Source: Tengunoibacter tsumagoiensis (lineage in GTDB: Bacteria > Chloroflexota > Ktedonobacteria > Ktedonobacterales > Ktedonobacteraceae). Taken from it: a DNA stretch of 64,000 nucleotides. The stretch spans positions 2,108,001 to 2,172,000 of the forward strand of contig NZ_BIFR01000002.1 in NCBI RefSeq assembly GCF_003967535.1, given 5' to 3'. Numbering within the stretch: position 1 is the stretch's first letter; every line of letters begins with the position of its first letter. The position numbers and the translations under genes are program-made. Under the pieces are notes generated by a model. The model made no database searches. It was given only the letters and a program-made list of their open reading frames with translations, and was not told the origin of the DNA. Below are positions 9,637-17,839 of this stretch, in pieces.

Positions 9637-10245
9637 GGTATTCTCCTATGTCTTGTCTGTCATCCAGGAGCATGAAGGCTCTCAGAACATCATTTTGTGC
9701 ACAATAATAGACAGAACTGAGCAAAAGCAGCGGGGAGGCGGTGAAGAGTATTCTTGTTAGTACACAGCTAGCAGGCCATACCAATCCTCACTTCATAACA
9801 TAGGGAGATGCAACTCATTTTTTGCATAACCTATCACAGCCCATGGTAAGAAGAGAGAGGAAAGAGGCCAGTGGTCACTAACAAAGCACACTAGACGATG
9901 TTCCTCGCGCAGTTGCTAGATTGTAGGAAGAGCTCCACAGCAAGCACCTGACGCGAGACGAGGAAGATGAGAGGTGAGGAAAGAGGAAGATTACGATCAC
10001 CAGTCAGCCATCAACTCACGCAAGCGACGCTGTGAAAAAGGTGTAGAGCCTCACACGCATGGGGAGGGCGACTACTACCAGCGTCCATTCGGTTCCTCCT
10101 TTAGGAATGTAAATGGTATTTTTGAATACGGCCTTCGCATCTCCATATGCTACCTGGAAAGCGAGCAGAAGGCCTACTGAACCTAATCAGTACACGTTAT
10201 AAAATCAATAAACGATCCAGTGTCCCCCGATGGGGGATAGAGTTC
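9637..10245 (-). other. Long (about 600 nt) untranslated leader of the MgtE-like/Nramp operon, candidate structured RNA
   Basis: No convincing gene lies here. If transcription starts near 10,245, the RNA would carry several stems in a row: CCCCC/GGGGG (10224-10236), GGCCTTC/GAAGGCC (10130-10136 with 10168-10174), GTATT/AATAC (10116-10129), TTCCT/AGGAA (10093-10107) and a GTGT/ACAC hairpin near 10040-10055. I could not match the conserved core of the M-box or yybP-ykoY riboswitches. A regulatory leader is plausible but unproven. Confidence 0.4.
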
Positions 10246-10280
10246 ACTCGTACTATAGCCAACATTATGGCAAATGTCAA
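10223..10280 (-). promoter_or_regulatory. Promoter of the MgtE-like/Nramp operon with G/C inverted repeat
   Basis: On the minus strand TTGACA (10275-10280) and TATAGT (10252-10257) are separated by 17 bases, a near-ideal housekeeping promoter. About ten bases beyond the predicted start lies TCCCCC-GAT-GGGGGA (10223-10237), a perfect 6-bp inverted repeat. It resembles the CCCC/GGGG-containing operators of CsoR-family repressors and the repeat at the csoR-like promoter near 15,520. It could also act as a 5' RNA hairpin. Confidence 0.6.
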
Positions 10281-10321
10281 GATGAATACAATAAAGTCAG
10301 TGCATTTTCAAATGAACTGAT

Positions 10322-10364
10322 GAGAACCGGCGTCCAAAAGGACGTTGTGCACACACTGGCTCTC
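10322..10364 (-). terminator. Hairpin just downstream of the GNAT gene
   Basis: An outer stem GAGAaCC/GGcTCTC encloses CGTCC-aaaa-GGACG. It begins twelve bases beyond the acetyltransferase stop on the minus strand. There is no U-run. Confidence 0.4.
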
Positions 10365-10375
10365 CATTCATCCTC

Positions 10376-11080
10376 TTACAGGCTTGAAGCTATGCCACTC
10401 TCTACTTTGACACTACGAGCAAATGGCCGATAGCCCGCAGCAGCAGCAAGCCGCAATGAGGGTTCATTCTCGCTCAATGCGCTATATATTGGTATGAGCC
10501 CCTCGCTTGCTACGATCTGAGCCCAGACTAATGTCGCGGCGAGAGCATAGCCCTTACGGCGCGCCTCTGGTAGGGTATCAATGCCTAACTCACAGACCTC
10601 TGTAGTCCGACGCGAACTATGTGCCAGGCTCAGCAGACGCCCATCCACAATGGTGCCTATAAGGGGTCTACGCTGAAGATGCAAATAATAGTCCAGTCCT
10701 CCTGGCTGAAAAGCCTCTAAGAGATTCTGATCCTGCTCTGTCAATAGACGAGCATGCTGATGTGCGGTCGAGAGGTCCATAGTAGGAGATGCAGTCTGGA
10801 TCAGGGCTACCTCTCGACTAATCCCTGGAGGTGCCTTCTTTGCCTCTGGAAGTGCCAGCGCTTTCTGCGCCTGCTGAAGCATTCTTTTTCGATTCAAGGC
10901 GGACGTCTTCGATCGCCAGATCGCCACTTGCCAGCCGCTCGTGAGTTCTGCAAGGCAGAGTTGCCAGGGTGGTAACAATGTGGTGGGCAACAGTTCTACT
11001 TCTGTCTGTACCAATGGAGGTAAACGAATATCCCAAACAGCCTCCAGATGGAGGCGTAGAAGATCTATTTCACTCTTCAT
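10376..11080 (-). CDS. GNAT-family N-acetyltransferase
   Basis: A 234-residue protein whose C-terminal half has the GNAT fold: CELGIDTLPEARRKGYALAA corresponds to beta4 and the pyrophosphate-binding loop (usual form R/Q-x-x-G-x-G/A), followed by LVWAQIVASEGLIPIYSALSE and an ASxxxAxxxGY-like end. The N-terminal 90 residues are less typical and may set substrate specificity. It would transfer an acetyl group from acetyl-CoA to an unknown amine. It is monocistronic on the minus strand, between hairpins on both sides. Confidence 0.75.
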   Translation of the reverse strand: MKSEIDLLRLHLEAVWDIRLPPLVQTEVELLPTTLLPPWQLCLAELTSGWQVAIWRSKTSALNRKRMLQQAQKALALPEAKKAPPGISREVALIQTASPTMDLSTAHQHARLLTEQDQNLLEAFQPGGLDYYLHLQRRPLIGTIVDGRLLSLAHSSRRTTEVCELGIDTLPEARRKGYALAATLVWAQIVASEGLIPIYSALSENEPSLRLAAAAGYRPFARSVKVESGIASSL

Positions 11081-11407
11081 AACCTGACCTAACTATGAAT
11101 CTCTTCTGTAGATCTCAATCTACAAAATGACTATTTCTCTATCATCAGTAAAATTAGCAACGAGAAAAAACCTCACACGATTATACCATATTTTTTATTC
11201 ATACGAATCAAGCAAACATAATTTCTGATAAATTCATCAAAAAATGGGAGGGCAGCTAACAGGTTGTTGTACACGCAGGCTCTCCGCTATTGGCGATGAA
11301 GCGCCAGATAATGGAGAGCCCACGTGTACAACAATCTGTAGAAATGATAGAGGGGAGATGCTCTTTCCTTCTCATCCGACAAGAGAAAGGCAAAAGCAAA
11401 TCGCGAT
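11081..11407. repeat. Gene-free stretch with a 71-nt inverted repeat (11264-11334)
   Basis: TTGTTGTACACG (11264-11275) pairs perfectly with CGTGTACAACAA (11323-11334); inside it GGCTCTCC pairs with GGAGAGCC and GGCG with CGCC around a six-base loop. The structure lies about 70 bp past the ABC ATPase stop. It has no U-run, so it may stabilise the transcript end or belong to a family of dispersed palindromes. The rest of the stretch is AT-rich and shows nothing else. Confidence 0.6.
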
Positions 11408-12817
11408 CTAGCCCTGTTGCACGGCCTCTGGCTCTCCCAGACGGAAGATTCCACGATCCTCTATATAGGTAAAGAGCTCTGCATAACGGCCCCAATCTAC
11501 CAGACGTTCTAATTGTTCAATCGCTTGCTCTTCATTGAGATGGTTCTCAAGTAGACTCAGGACATATTCTTCAGGCATCGAATGGCCAGGAGTTGTCTCC
11601 AAGACCTGGAGAATCTGCCTTAAGAAGGGAACACGCTCAAGCACCTGCTGTCGAAAAATCTGTTTCTCTTCCAGCACATTTGCTTCAGCAAAACGGCGAC
11701 CAACCTGTGTTAAGACGAGGTCACCCTCCTGGGCTTCGGCCAGACCCAAAAGATCGACGGCCTCCAGCAATGGCTGCAATTCATCAAATTCAAGCTGTAG
11801 CTCACGACCAATCTGATAGAGATCCACCTTATCGCCTCGTGCATGCACAAGTTCAATCAGACCTGTCACATCACCAATGGCGGCATGAGGGAGCTGCCGG
11901 GGTTCAGGGACTGTCGTAGATTCATTGCGCTGCACTCCGTCAAGTATCAGGGTTGGAGAATATTTGGAGAGCAGTGAGCCAACATCTGTCTTAGGGCTGG
12001 TCATGATACGATAAATTAAATCAACCATCCCTGTATGAGCCTCGCTTGCCATACTACGCATACCTCGTGGCAGGCCTGGCAGTTCGATACGAATATGACC
12101 AGGATTGGCCCCTAGAACGATAATACGATCGGCCATACTGACGGCATCATCGATATTATGGGTCACCATCACAATTGCGCGGGTAGGAATACTCCGCGAT
12201 TCCCACAGGCTAATGAGCTCTTTCCGCAGATTCGCAGCGGTCAACACGTCTAACGCACTAAAGGGCTCATCCATAAAGAGGAGTTCTGGTTCAACCACTA
12301 AAGCTCGAGCAAAACCTACACGCTGGCGCATACCACCTGAAAGCTCCTTTGGATAGGCATCCTCAAACCCATCCAGACCGATGGTATCAATGGCCGCCAG
12401 AGCTCGCTTCAAACGCTGGGTATGCGTCAGATCTTGCGCCTCCAGACCCAATTCGACATTCTGTAGCACAGTCAACCAGGGAAAAAGGGCAAAGGACTGA
12501 AAAACAATTGCCAGATGAGGGTTTGTTCCATACTGAGGCTCGCCCTTAAAGAGCACCTGTCCCTCCGTTGGATGAATTAAACCTGCCAATGCACGCAATA
12601 GGGTTGATTTGCCTGATCCTGAGGGGCCAAGAAGTGCGACAAACTCCCCCGAGCGAATCTGAAGATCGATCGAATCCAATACAAGTTTGGGCTTTCCCGA
12701 ACGCGATCCTTTGCCCTCTGCCCCAAAGGACTTGCTCACACCTTTTGCCTCCAACAAGACCTCGCCGTCATGCTGATCGCTTCCTTTATGCGTATTCTGC
12801 TGATTGAAAACTGTCAT
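11408..12817 (-). CDS. NitT/TauT-type ABC transporter ATPase with AAA-associated C-terminal domain
   Basis: A 469-residue protein. Residues 20-280 form an importer ATPase like those for nitrate, sulfonate or bicarbonate: Walker A GPSGSGKST, Q-loop VFQSFALFPWLTV, signature LSGGMRQRVGFARAL, Walker B LLFMDEPFSALD and switch His in VTHNID. About 310-455 is an AAA-associated C-terminal domain (helical, winged-helix-like) known from a subset of these ATPases; its role is unclear. AGAGGAAAC precedes the ATG. It lies 34 bp after the duplicated permease, and the two form a transporter. No substrate-binding protein is visible nearby. Confidence 0.9.
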   Translation of the reverse strand: MTVFNQQNTHKGSDQHDGEVLLEAKGVSKSFGAEGKGSRSGKPKLVLDSIDLQIRSGEFVALLGPSGSGKSTLLRALAGLIHPTEGQVLFKGEPQYGTNPHLAIVFQSFALFPWLTVLQNVELGLEAQDLTHTQRLKRALAAIDTIGLDGFEDAYPKELSGGMRQRVGFARALVVEPELLFMDEPFSALDVLTAANLRKELISLWESRSIPTRAIVMVTHNIDDAVSMADRIIVLGANPGHIRIELPGLPRGMRSMASEAHTGMVDLIYRIMTSPKTDVGSLLSKYSPTLILDGVQRNESTTVPEPRQLPHAAIGDVTGLIELVHARGDKVDLYQIGRELQLEFDELQPLLEAVDLLGLAEAQEGDLVLTQVGRRFAEANVLEEKQIFRQQVLERVPFLRQILQVLETTPGHSMPEEYVLSLLENHLNEEQAIEQLERLVDWGRYAELFTYIEDRGIFRLGEPEAVQQG

Positions 12818-12851
12818 TGCGTTTCCTCTCTTCCTTTATTAGCACGAGCTC

Positions 12852-14669
12852 TCAAGCAAGCGTATAACGGCGTTCGGCCAGGGCATACAGGCGCTTCCAC
12901 AAGAGACGATTAATTAACACGACCACTGCTGCCATCATCAAGGTGCCAGCTAATAATAATGGGAAATTGGCATCGGCTGCCGACTGAGCGATAGAAGCCC
13001 CTAGCCCCAGGGTCGTAAGCGTCTTCTGATTATATTGCACATATTCAGAGACGATGCTGGCATTCCAGGCTCCTCCGCTGGCTGTTAATAACCCTGTAAT
13101 CAAGTAAGGGAATATTGCAGGCAGGAACAGCGTCCGCCAGCGCCTCCAGGAGAGGACATGATAGATGGTGGTGGCTTCGCGTAGATCGCTAGGAATCGCC
13201 ATTGCTCCTGCAATCACATTAAAGAGAATGTACCACTGCGTTCCCAGTAACATTAAAATGATCGCTGCCCAGGAGAGCCCTCCCGGCAGACCAACGAACA
13301 GTAAAAGAATAACCGGGAATAAAGCTGTCGCAGGAATCGATGCAATCACCTGGACCACTGGCTGTAAACGACGCGACCAGCGTGGCGAAAGTCCAATCGC
13401 CACTCCGACGGGCACGGTCCAGGCTACCCCAATCAGAAGCGCAATGATGGTCCTTACCCAGGTAGCCCCTGCTGCAATCACTAATAATAACCACATAGAC
13501 CATGAAACATGGAGCAATAGCTGACCCATCCTCCAGATACCAAAAAGCACAATAACCGAGAGGGCCAGGAGCATTATGCTATTAAAAATACGTCTGGCCG
13601 ATAACTTACGATTCGTTTTCTCCTCCACACGTACCACACTATTATCTGGAAGAGGCTGCATGCGATTTAAGAAGGAGGCCAGCAGGTTGCCTATTGGACG
13701 AAACAGACGCCGATTCATATTGGCAATCAGCGCGGAGCGCTGCAACAGATTTAAGACAGGTGAATAGGGTACATCAGCGCTTCCACTCATCTCTACTTTA
13801 AATTTATCTGCCCAGGCCACCAGAGGCCGCCAGAATAATATATCGAGGAGCACAATCATCGCGATTAAGACCACAAAGCCCATGATTAAAGCTGGAATAT
13901 TCCCTGCCAGCGTGGCTGCTTGCAGATAAGAACCAATCCCTGGCAACTGGAAGGAGCGATCTCCTAAAGTAAACTGTTCTGATGCTGTGAGAAAAAACCA
14001 GCCCCCGGCCCAGCTCATCATGCTATTCCAGATGAGTCCAATCATTGAGGCTGGCACAGCTAGCTTGAGAAATTTCTGCCACGGTCGCAAGCGTGCAATT
14101 GCAGAGAACTCTAATAGTTCTGCGGGAAGTGTACGCACCGAATGATAAAAACTAAAGGTCATATTCCATGCCTGGCTGGTAAAGATTAATAGCACACTCG
14201 CTAACTCCAGGCCAATATTTGAATGGGGAAAGATGGCCACAAGAGCGAGAAGTACTGCTGGCAAGAATGAAAGAATAGGGATGCTTTGTAAAATATCTAA
14301 CAAAGGCACCATCACAATACTTGCTCGCTTATTAGTAGCGGCGATATGTCCGTAAGTGAGCGTAAAGATGAGTGCGATGAGATACCCCAACATCATCCGC
14401 AACAGCGAGTAGCCAGCATAAACCGGCAGGGCCAATGGTGAGAGATCAAGATGTAAGGCTGGAGTCATTGGAGCGGTCCAATGAGAGGCCGCAACGACCA
14501 GAAGGCTAATACTGGCAATAATAACGACCGCTATCAGCAGGTCGATGCTGCCAAAACGCCGGGGTTCATGGGTTTCACGGCGCGAGAGAACTGTTGATGC
14601 AGCAGGTGTAGAACCCTGTTGCAATTGTTCTCGCTCACGTGGATTTTCTGGGATAAATACTTGAGCCAT
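12852..14669 (-). CDS. Duplicated anion-type ABC transporter permease
   Basis: A 605-residue membrane protein made of two tandem binding-protein-dependent permease domains, as in the COG4986 'duplicated permease' group. Each half has about six helices and an EAA-like loop (ELLEFSAIARLRPWQKFLKLAVPAS and DLREATTIYHVLSWRRWRTLFLPA are the two copies, at about 220 and 530). ATG 14669 is chosen because GGAGGT stands six bases upstream; the open frame continues 44 codons further but overlaps the upstream small ORF. One chain replaces the usual permease homodimer. The substrate is inferred to be a small anion (sulfonate, sulfate or nitrate class), not proven. Confidence 0.88.
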   Translation of the reverse strand: MAQVFIPENPREREQLQQGSTPAASTVLSRRETHEPRRFGSIDLLIAVVIIASISLLVVAASHWTAPMTPALHLDLSPLALPVYAGYSLLRMMLGYLIALIFTLTYGHIAATNKRASIVMVPLLDILQSIPILSFLPAVLLALVAIFPHSNIGLELASVLLIFTSQAWNMTFSFYHSVRTLPAELLEFSAIARLRPWQKFLKLAVPASMIGLIWNSMMSWAGGWFFLTASEQFTLGDRSFQLPGIGSYLQAATLAGNIPALIMGFVVLIAMIVLLDILFWRPLVAWADKFKVEMSGSADVPYSPVLNLLQRSALIANMNRRLFRPIGNLLASFLNRMQPLPDNSVVRVEEKTNRKLSARRIFNSIMLLALSVIVLFGIWRMGQLLLHVSWSMWLLLVIAAGATWVRTIIALLIGVAWTVPVGVAIGLSPRWSRRLQPVVQVIASIPATALFPVILLLFVGLPGGLSWAAIILMLLGTQWYILFNVIAGAMAIPSDLREATTIYHVLSWRRWRTLFLPAIFPYLITGLLTASGGAWNASIVSEYVQYNQKTLTTLGLGASIAQSAADANFPLLLAGTLMMAAVVVLINRLLWKRLYALAERRYTLA

Positions 14670-14730
14670 AAGCTTACCTCCATACTTCCTAGCACGCACA
14701 GGAGGCACAGAGTGTTGCCAGTTAGCTCCT

Positions 14731-14859
14731 CTACAGCAGCCATGTTCGCTGCTGCATACGAGCAGAAGCACACTGATAGACTCTCTGCACAATCTGGACA
14801 TTCATAACAGGTCTGTAACAACAATGTTGACTCTGGTCAGGTTCAGGATCGGCGTCCAC
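14731..14859 (-). CDS. Small ORF with Cys-Cys, candidate leader peptide of the anion transporter
   Basis: A 42-residue ORF starts at GTG 14859 with GGAGGTGATA nine bases upstream, one of the best ribosome sites in the window. It opens MDADPEPDQSQHCCYRP and has a third Cys at residue 30. It ends at TAG 14731, 61 bases before the permease ATG, on the same strand. The length, position and two adjacent Cys codons (TGT TGT) suggest a leader peptide through which ribosome stalling at low cysteine could control a sulfur-compound transporter. Cysteine-responsive leader ORFs are known in other bacteria. Its translation and role here are inference. Confidence 0.5.
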   Translation of the reverse strand: MDADPEPDQSQHCCYRPVMNVQIVQRVYQCASARMQQRTWLL

Positions 14860-15212
14860 GCCTTATCACCTCCAATTCCTCAAATTCAAGCGAGCAGGCA
14901 GAATTAACTACCAAAAAGAGCCGGCTCATCGCAAAAATCATGCGCAGGGGTAAGCAGCAGAAGCAAAAAGTGAGCATCGTGCGCACAAAAGAAAGGGTAA
15001 TGAAAGAGTCAGGCTCTTCCAATCACATGCTGCTTAAATAATGTATTGTTATATGAGAGGAAGCAGAGAGGGTGAGGAGATAGCAAAGAGGACAGGAGGC
15101 CCGGGCCAGGCAGGCTATCAGATCAGATCAACACTGTTTCCATCTAAGAAGGTTGGCTATTTGCAGGACTCATAGTACTCCTTCGCTAAGGGACAATGCG
15201 CAAAAACAGGTT
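14860..15212. other. Gene-free stretch
   Basis: About 350 bases with no supported gene. It must hold the promoter of the leader ORF and transporter on the minus strand, and the end of the csoR-like transcript. I see no clear hairpin or riboswitch motif. Confidence 0.5.
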
Positions 15213-15485
15213 TTAAATGAAGCGACCCAATGCATCCTTTAGATCACGAGTGGCCTCTTCGGGATGACCGGCTTCGACTGCCCGTGTGACCGCCTGATCT
15301 ATATGAAGTTCCAGGATCGCACGCCCAATCTGATCCAGGGCCGAGCGGACTGCTGCAATCTGAGTCAACATATCATCAGCCGGACGATCCTCTTCCCACA
15401 TACGCTTGAGGCTGGCGGCATGGCCTGCCACGCGCGCCAGGCGCTTTGTCACATCATCACGTGCTGAATCATACTGTTGCGTCAT
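15213..15485 (-). CDS. CsoR/FrmR-family repressor lacking the metal-binding cysteines
   Basis: A 90-residue all-helical DNA-binding protein of the CsoR/RcnR/FrmR family. The core RLARVAGHAASLKRMWEEDR and LTQIAAVRSALDQIGRAILELH are typical. The usual ligand set (Cys about 36, His about 61, Cys about 65) reads Ala36, His61, Ala65, and the protein contains no Cys at all, so neither Cu(I) sensing nor persulfide or formaldehyde chemistry at Cys is possible. ATG 15485 is preceded by GGGAG. The promoter upstream carries two inverted repeats, which suggests autoregulation. The true effector is unknown. Confidence 0.88.
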   Translation of the reverse strand: MTQQYDSARDDVTKRLARVAGHAASLKRMWEEDRPADDMLTQIAAVRSALDQIGRAILELHIDQAVTRAVEAGHPEEATRDLKDALGRFI

Positions 15486-15518
15486 TCTTCTCCCGCTTTC
15501 TTGCCTACAATCCACTAA

Positions 15519-15594
15519 CCCCCCTTGGGGGATGAATTGTATCCATTGGGGATTATATACACGCACTTGCAAGAAAGTCAAGTGCGTGTATATA
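15519..15594 (-). promoter_or_regulatory. csoR-like promoter with two nested inverted repeats
   Basis: On the minus strand TTGACT (15576-15581) and TATAAT (15552-15557) are 18 bases apart. The whole promoter core lies inside a perfect 16-bp inverted repeat, TATATACACGCACTTG (15554-15569) and its complement (15579-15594). Downstream of the predicted start is CCCCC-tt-GGGGG (15520-15531), with ATCC-att-GGGGAT between. The second motif resembles CsoR-family operators; the first may bind another factor or act as the end of the preceding transporter transcript. Confidence 0.6.
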
Positions 15595-15626
15595 GACACA
15601 GCTTCAGATCCGGCCAGTTTCGCGCC

Positions 15627-16700
15627 CTACTCAGCGTTGGAAAGGGTGCCCTTCTGGGCTGGCTGTACGGTAATTAAAGGCGCATTCGCACTATCACCAT
15701 ACAGATGACAATGGGTCCAGTGACCACCCCCCAGTTCGGTACGCTGAGGGAAACGCTCTTTACAGACAGGCATGGCGGATGGGCAACGCGGATGGAAGCG
15801 ACACCCGGTTGGTGGATTAATCAGGCTCGGGATCTCTCCTCGGGCCGTCAACTGGCTTCCGGCCTTCTCTTTGATACGATCTGGATCGGGGGCTGCCGAT
15901 AATAACAATCTGGTATAAGGATGTTTAGGCTCTTGAATCACTTCTTCGCTTGGACCACCTTCTACCATCTGACCAGCGTACATTACGAGCGTCTCATCAG
16001 CAAAGTATCGCGCACTGGCAATATCATGCGTGATAAAAAGAATAGCTAGCTGCTCTTCTTCTTTCAGCCGAGCCAATAAATTCAGAATATCCAGACGGAT
16101 CGAGACATCCAACATCGAGACAGGTTCGTCTGCTAATAAGACTTCGGGCCGCACCGCCAGGGCGCGAGCTATAGCCACGCGCTGACGCTGACCCCCACTA
16201 AGCTGGTGAGGATATTTCTGAATAAACTGTTCCGCCGGACTTAAACTTACACGATTCAGAAGGGCAAGCACTTGCTCGGTAATCTCTTTCTCGCTCTTCG
16301 CATGCCCAAACACCTTTAATGGTCGGCTAAGGTGATAACGCACATCATGAACGGGATTCAGCGAAGAAAATGGATCTTGAAAGACCAGTTGTACATGATG
16401 GCGGTACTCACGCAGGTGTGAAGAAGATTTCGAGAGCTTGATTGGCTCTCCACGATACCGCAACGTGCCTGAGGTTGGCTCATAGACGCGAGCCAGCATA
16501 CGGGCAATCGTGGTCTTGCCGCTGCCACTCTCTCCGACGACCGCCGTGACTTTGCCCGGATAGAGCGCTAAGGAAGCATCTTCAACAGCATGAACCCCTT
16601 TCGACCTGGCAAACGGGTTGACCTGATGAAGAGGAAAAACTTTGCGTATATGCTCCGCCTCTAATACAGGAAGCGAGCTATTCTCCTTCTCAATACTCAT
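15627..16700 (-). CDS. oppF: Oligopeptide/oligosaccharide ABC importer ATPase (OppF-type)
   Basis: A 357-residue ATPase of the peptide/opine/nickel class: Walker A GESGSGKTT, Q-loop VFQDPFSSLNPV, signature LSGGQRQRVAIARALA, Walker B VLLADEPVSMLD, switch ITHDIA. The C-terminal oligopeptide-transporter extension carries the four-Cys Fe-S-type motif (CRFHPRCPSAMPVC then HWTHCHLY). The gene is last in an operon of permeases and ATPases read on the minus strand, five bases after the OppD-type gene. It pairs with that ATPase to drive uptake. Confidence 0.92.
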   Translation of the reverse strand: MSIEKENSSLPVLEAEHIRKVFPLHQVNPFARSKGVHAVEDASLALYPGKVTAVVGESGSGKTTIARMLARVYEPTSGTLRYRGEPIKLSKSSSHLREYRHHVQLVFQDPFSSLNPVHDVRYHLSRPLKVFGHAKSEKEITEQVLALLNRVSLSPAEQFIQKYPHQLSGGQRQRVAIARALAVRPEVLLADEPVSMLDVSIRLDILNLLARLKEEEQLAILFITHDIASARYFADETLVMYAGQMVEGGPSEEVIQEPKHPYTRLLLSAAPDPDRIKEKAGSQLTARGEIPSLINPPTGCRFHPRCPSAMPVCKERFPQRTELGGGHWTHCHLYGDSANAPLITVQPAQKGTLSNAE

Positions 16701-16705
16701 CGCTC

Positions 16706-17839
16706 TTATCTTCTTTCCGCTAAGGTTTCGTAACTGGCCGTCAAATCCTGGGCTGTCGGAGGCTCCGCACGATAGTGTGGATCATAGAGATGGCAGGCAG
16801 CCAACTGGCCTGGTGCCGAGGCCGAAGCTGGACGTAAGGTGGGACGGATGGTTTTACACGCACTAAATGCCATCGGGCAACGCTGTTGGAAAGGGCAGCC
16901 TGGCGGCACCTGACGGAGATCAGGAGGTGAACCTGGAATCCCCACCATTTTGCGGCGAGGTCCACGCAAGGTCGGGAATGAATTGAGCAGACCATGGCTA
17001 TATGGATGACGCGGATGGTGATAGATATCTAAAGCGGCGGCTGTCTCGACTAAACGGCCAGCATACATAATGGCGATATTATCGGTCAATTCCAATAATA
17101 AGGAGAGATCATGGGTGATAAAGATCATAGCCATACCCAGCTCGCGACAGAGGGACTTGACCAGATCCAGAATCTCACGCTGCACGACCACATCAAGCGC
17201 TGTAGTTGGCTCGTCCATAATAATCAGCTCCGGGTTAAGCGCCAGCGCAATCGCAATCACTGCACGCTGGCGCATACCGCCGCTCAGTTCATGTGGATAA
17301 CTGTTTAAGCGATCAGGGGCAATGCCAACCAATTTTAAGAGCTCTGCTGCATGTTCCTTACGTGCATGCTTAGTGAGATCTGGGCGATGCGTCTTGAGAA
17401 CGTCCAGAATCTGATCGCCAACCTTCATGACAGGATTAAGCGCATTCATTGCACTCTGGAAGACAATTGCCAGCTCATTCCAGCGAAAGGCACGCAGTTG
17501 CTCATTAGTAAGATCGAGGATATCCACTGCATCGAGAGCCGCCCCTGCCGCTTCTTCTGCTCGCTGCTTCCTTGATAGAAAGCCACGACTACGATGATCG
17601 CGTGCATGAGGATAATAGAAGATCTCGCCGTCTGTAACCACAGCAGGAGGACGCGTTAAACGCGCAATAGCATAGGCAACCGTGGATTTACCGCTCCCAC
17701 TTTCTCCTGCCAGTCCCATAATCTCACCACGGCGCAACGTAAAGCTCACATGATCGACGGCATGTACAGCACCGCTCGCCGCCTGATAGTCGACACACAC
17801 ATCTTTTACTTCAAGGAGAAGATCATTTTTTGTTTCCAT
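16706..17839 (-). CDS. oppD: Oligopeptide/oligosaccharide ABC importer ATPase (OppD-type)
   Basis: A 377-residue partner ATPase: Walker A GESGSGKST, Q-loop VFQSAMNALNPV, signature LSGGMRQRAVIAIALAL, Walker B LIIMDEPTTALD, switch ITHDLS. The C-terminal extension has Cys residues in the pattern CPFQQRCPMAFSAC and a final CHLY. The stop codon of the upstream permease overlaps this start by one base (TAATG at 17839), so translation is coupled. It forms the nucleotide-binding dimer with the OppF-type subunit. Confidence 0.92.
   Translation of the reverse strand: METKNDLLLEVKDVCVDYQAASGAVHAVDHVSFTLRRGEIMGLAGESGSGKSTVAYAIARLTRPPAVVTDGEIFYYPHARDHRSRGFLSRKQRAEEAAGAALDAVDILDLTNEQLRAFRWNELAIVFQSAMNALNPVMKVGDQILDVLKTHRPDLTKHARKEHAAELLKLVGIAPDRLNSYPHELSGGMRQRAVIAIALALNPELIIMDEPTTALDVVVQREILDLVKSLCRELGMAMIFITHDLSLLLELTDNIAIMYAGRLVETAAALDIYHHPRHPYSHGLLNSFPTLRGPRRKMVGIPGSPPDLRQVPPGCPFQQRCPMAFSACKTIRPTLRPASASAPGQLAACHLYDPHYRAEPPTAQDLTASYETLAERR

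Noticed and set aside
9974..10180. Small plus-strand ORF (68 codons) in the leader region
   Set aside because: It has a weak start context and biased composition, and it lies antisense to the predicted leader of the MgtE-like operon.
10021..10245. Possible M-box or Mn2+ riboswitch before the MgtE-like gene
   Set aside because: Fragments such as GTGAGGCTC and GGAGATGC recall the M-box, but the ordered conserved core is missing, so I list only a candidate structured leader.
14836..14870. TPP-riboswitch-like CTGAACCTGA upstream of the anion transporter
   Set aside because: There is no CTGAGA or GGATAATGCC partner on this strand; the match falls within the codons of the small leader ORF.
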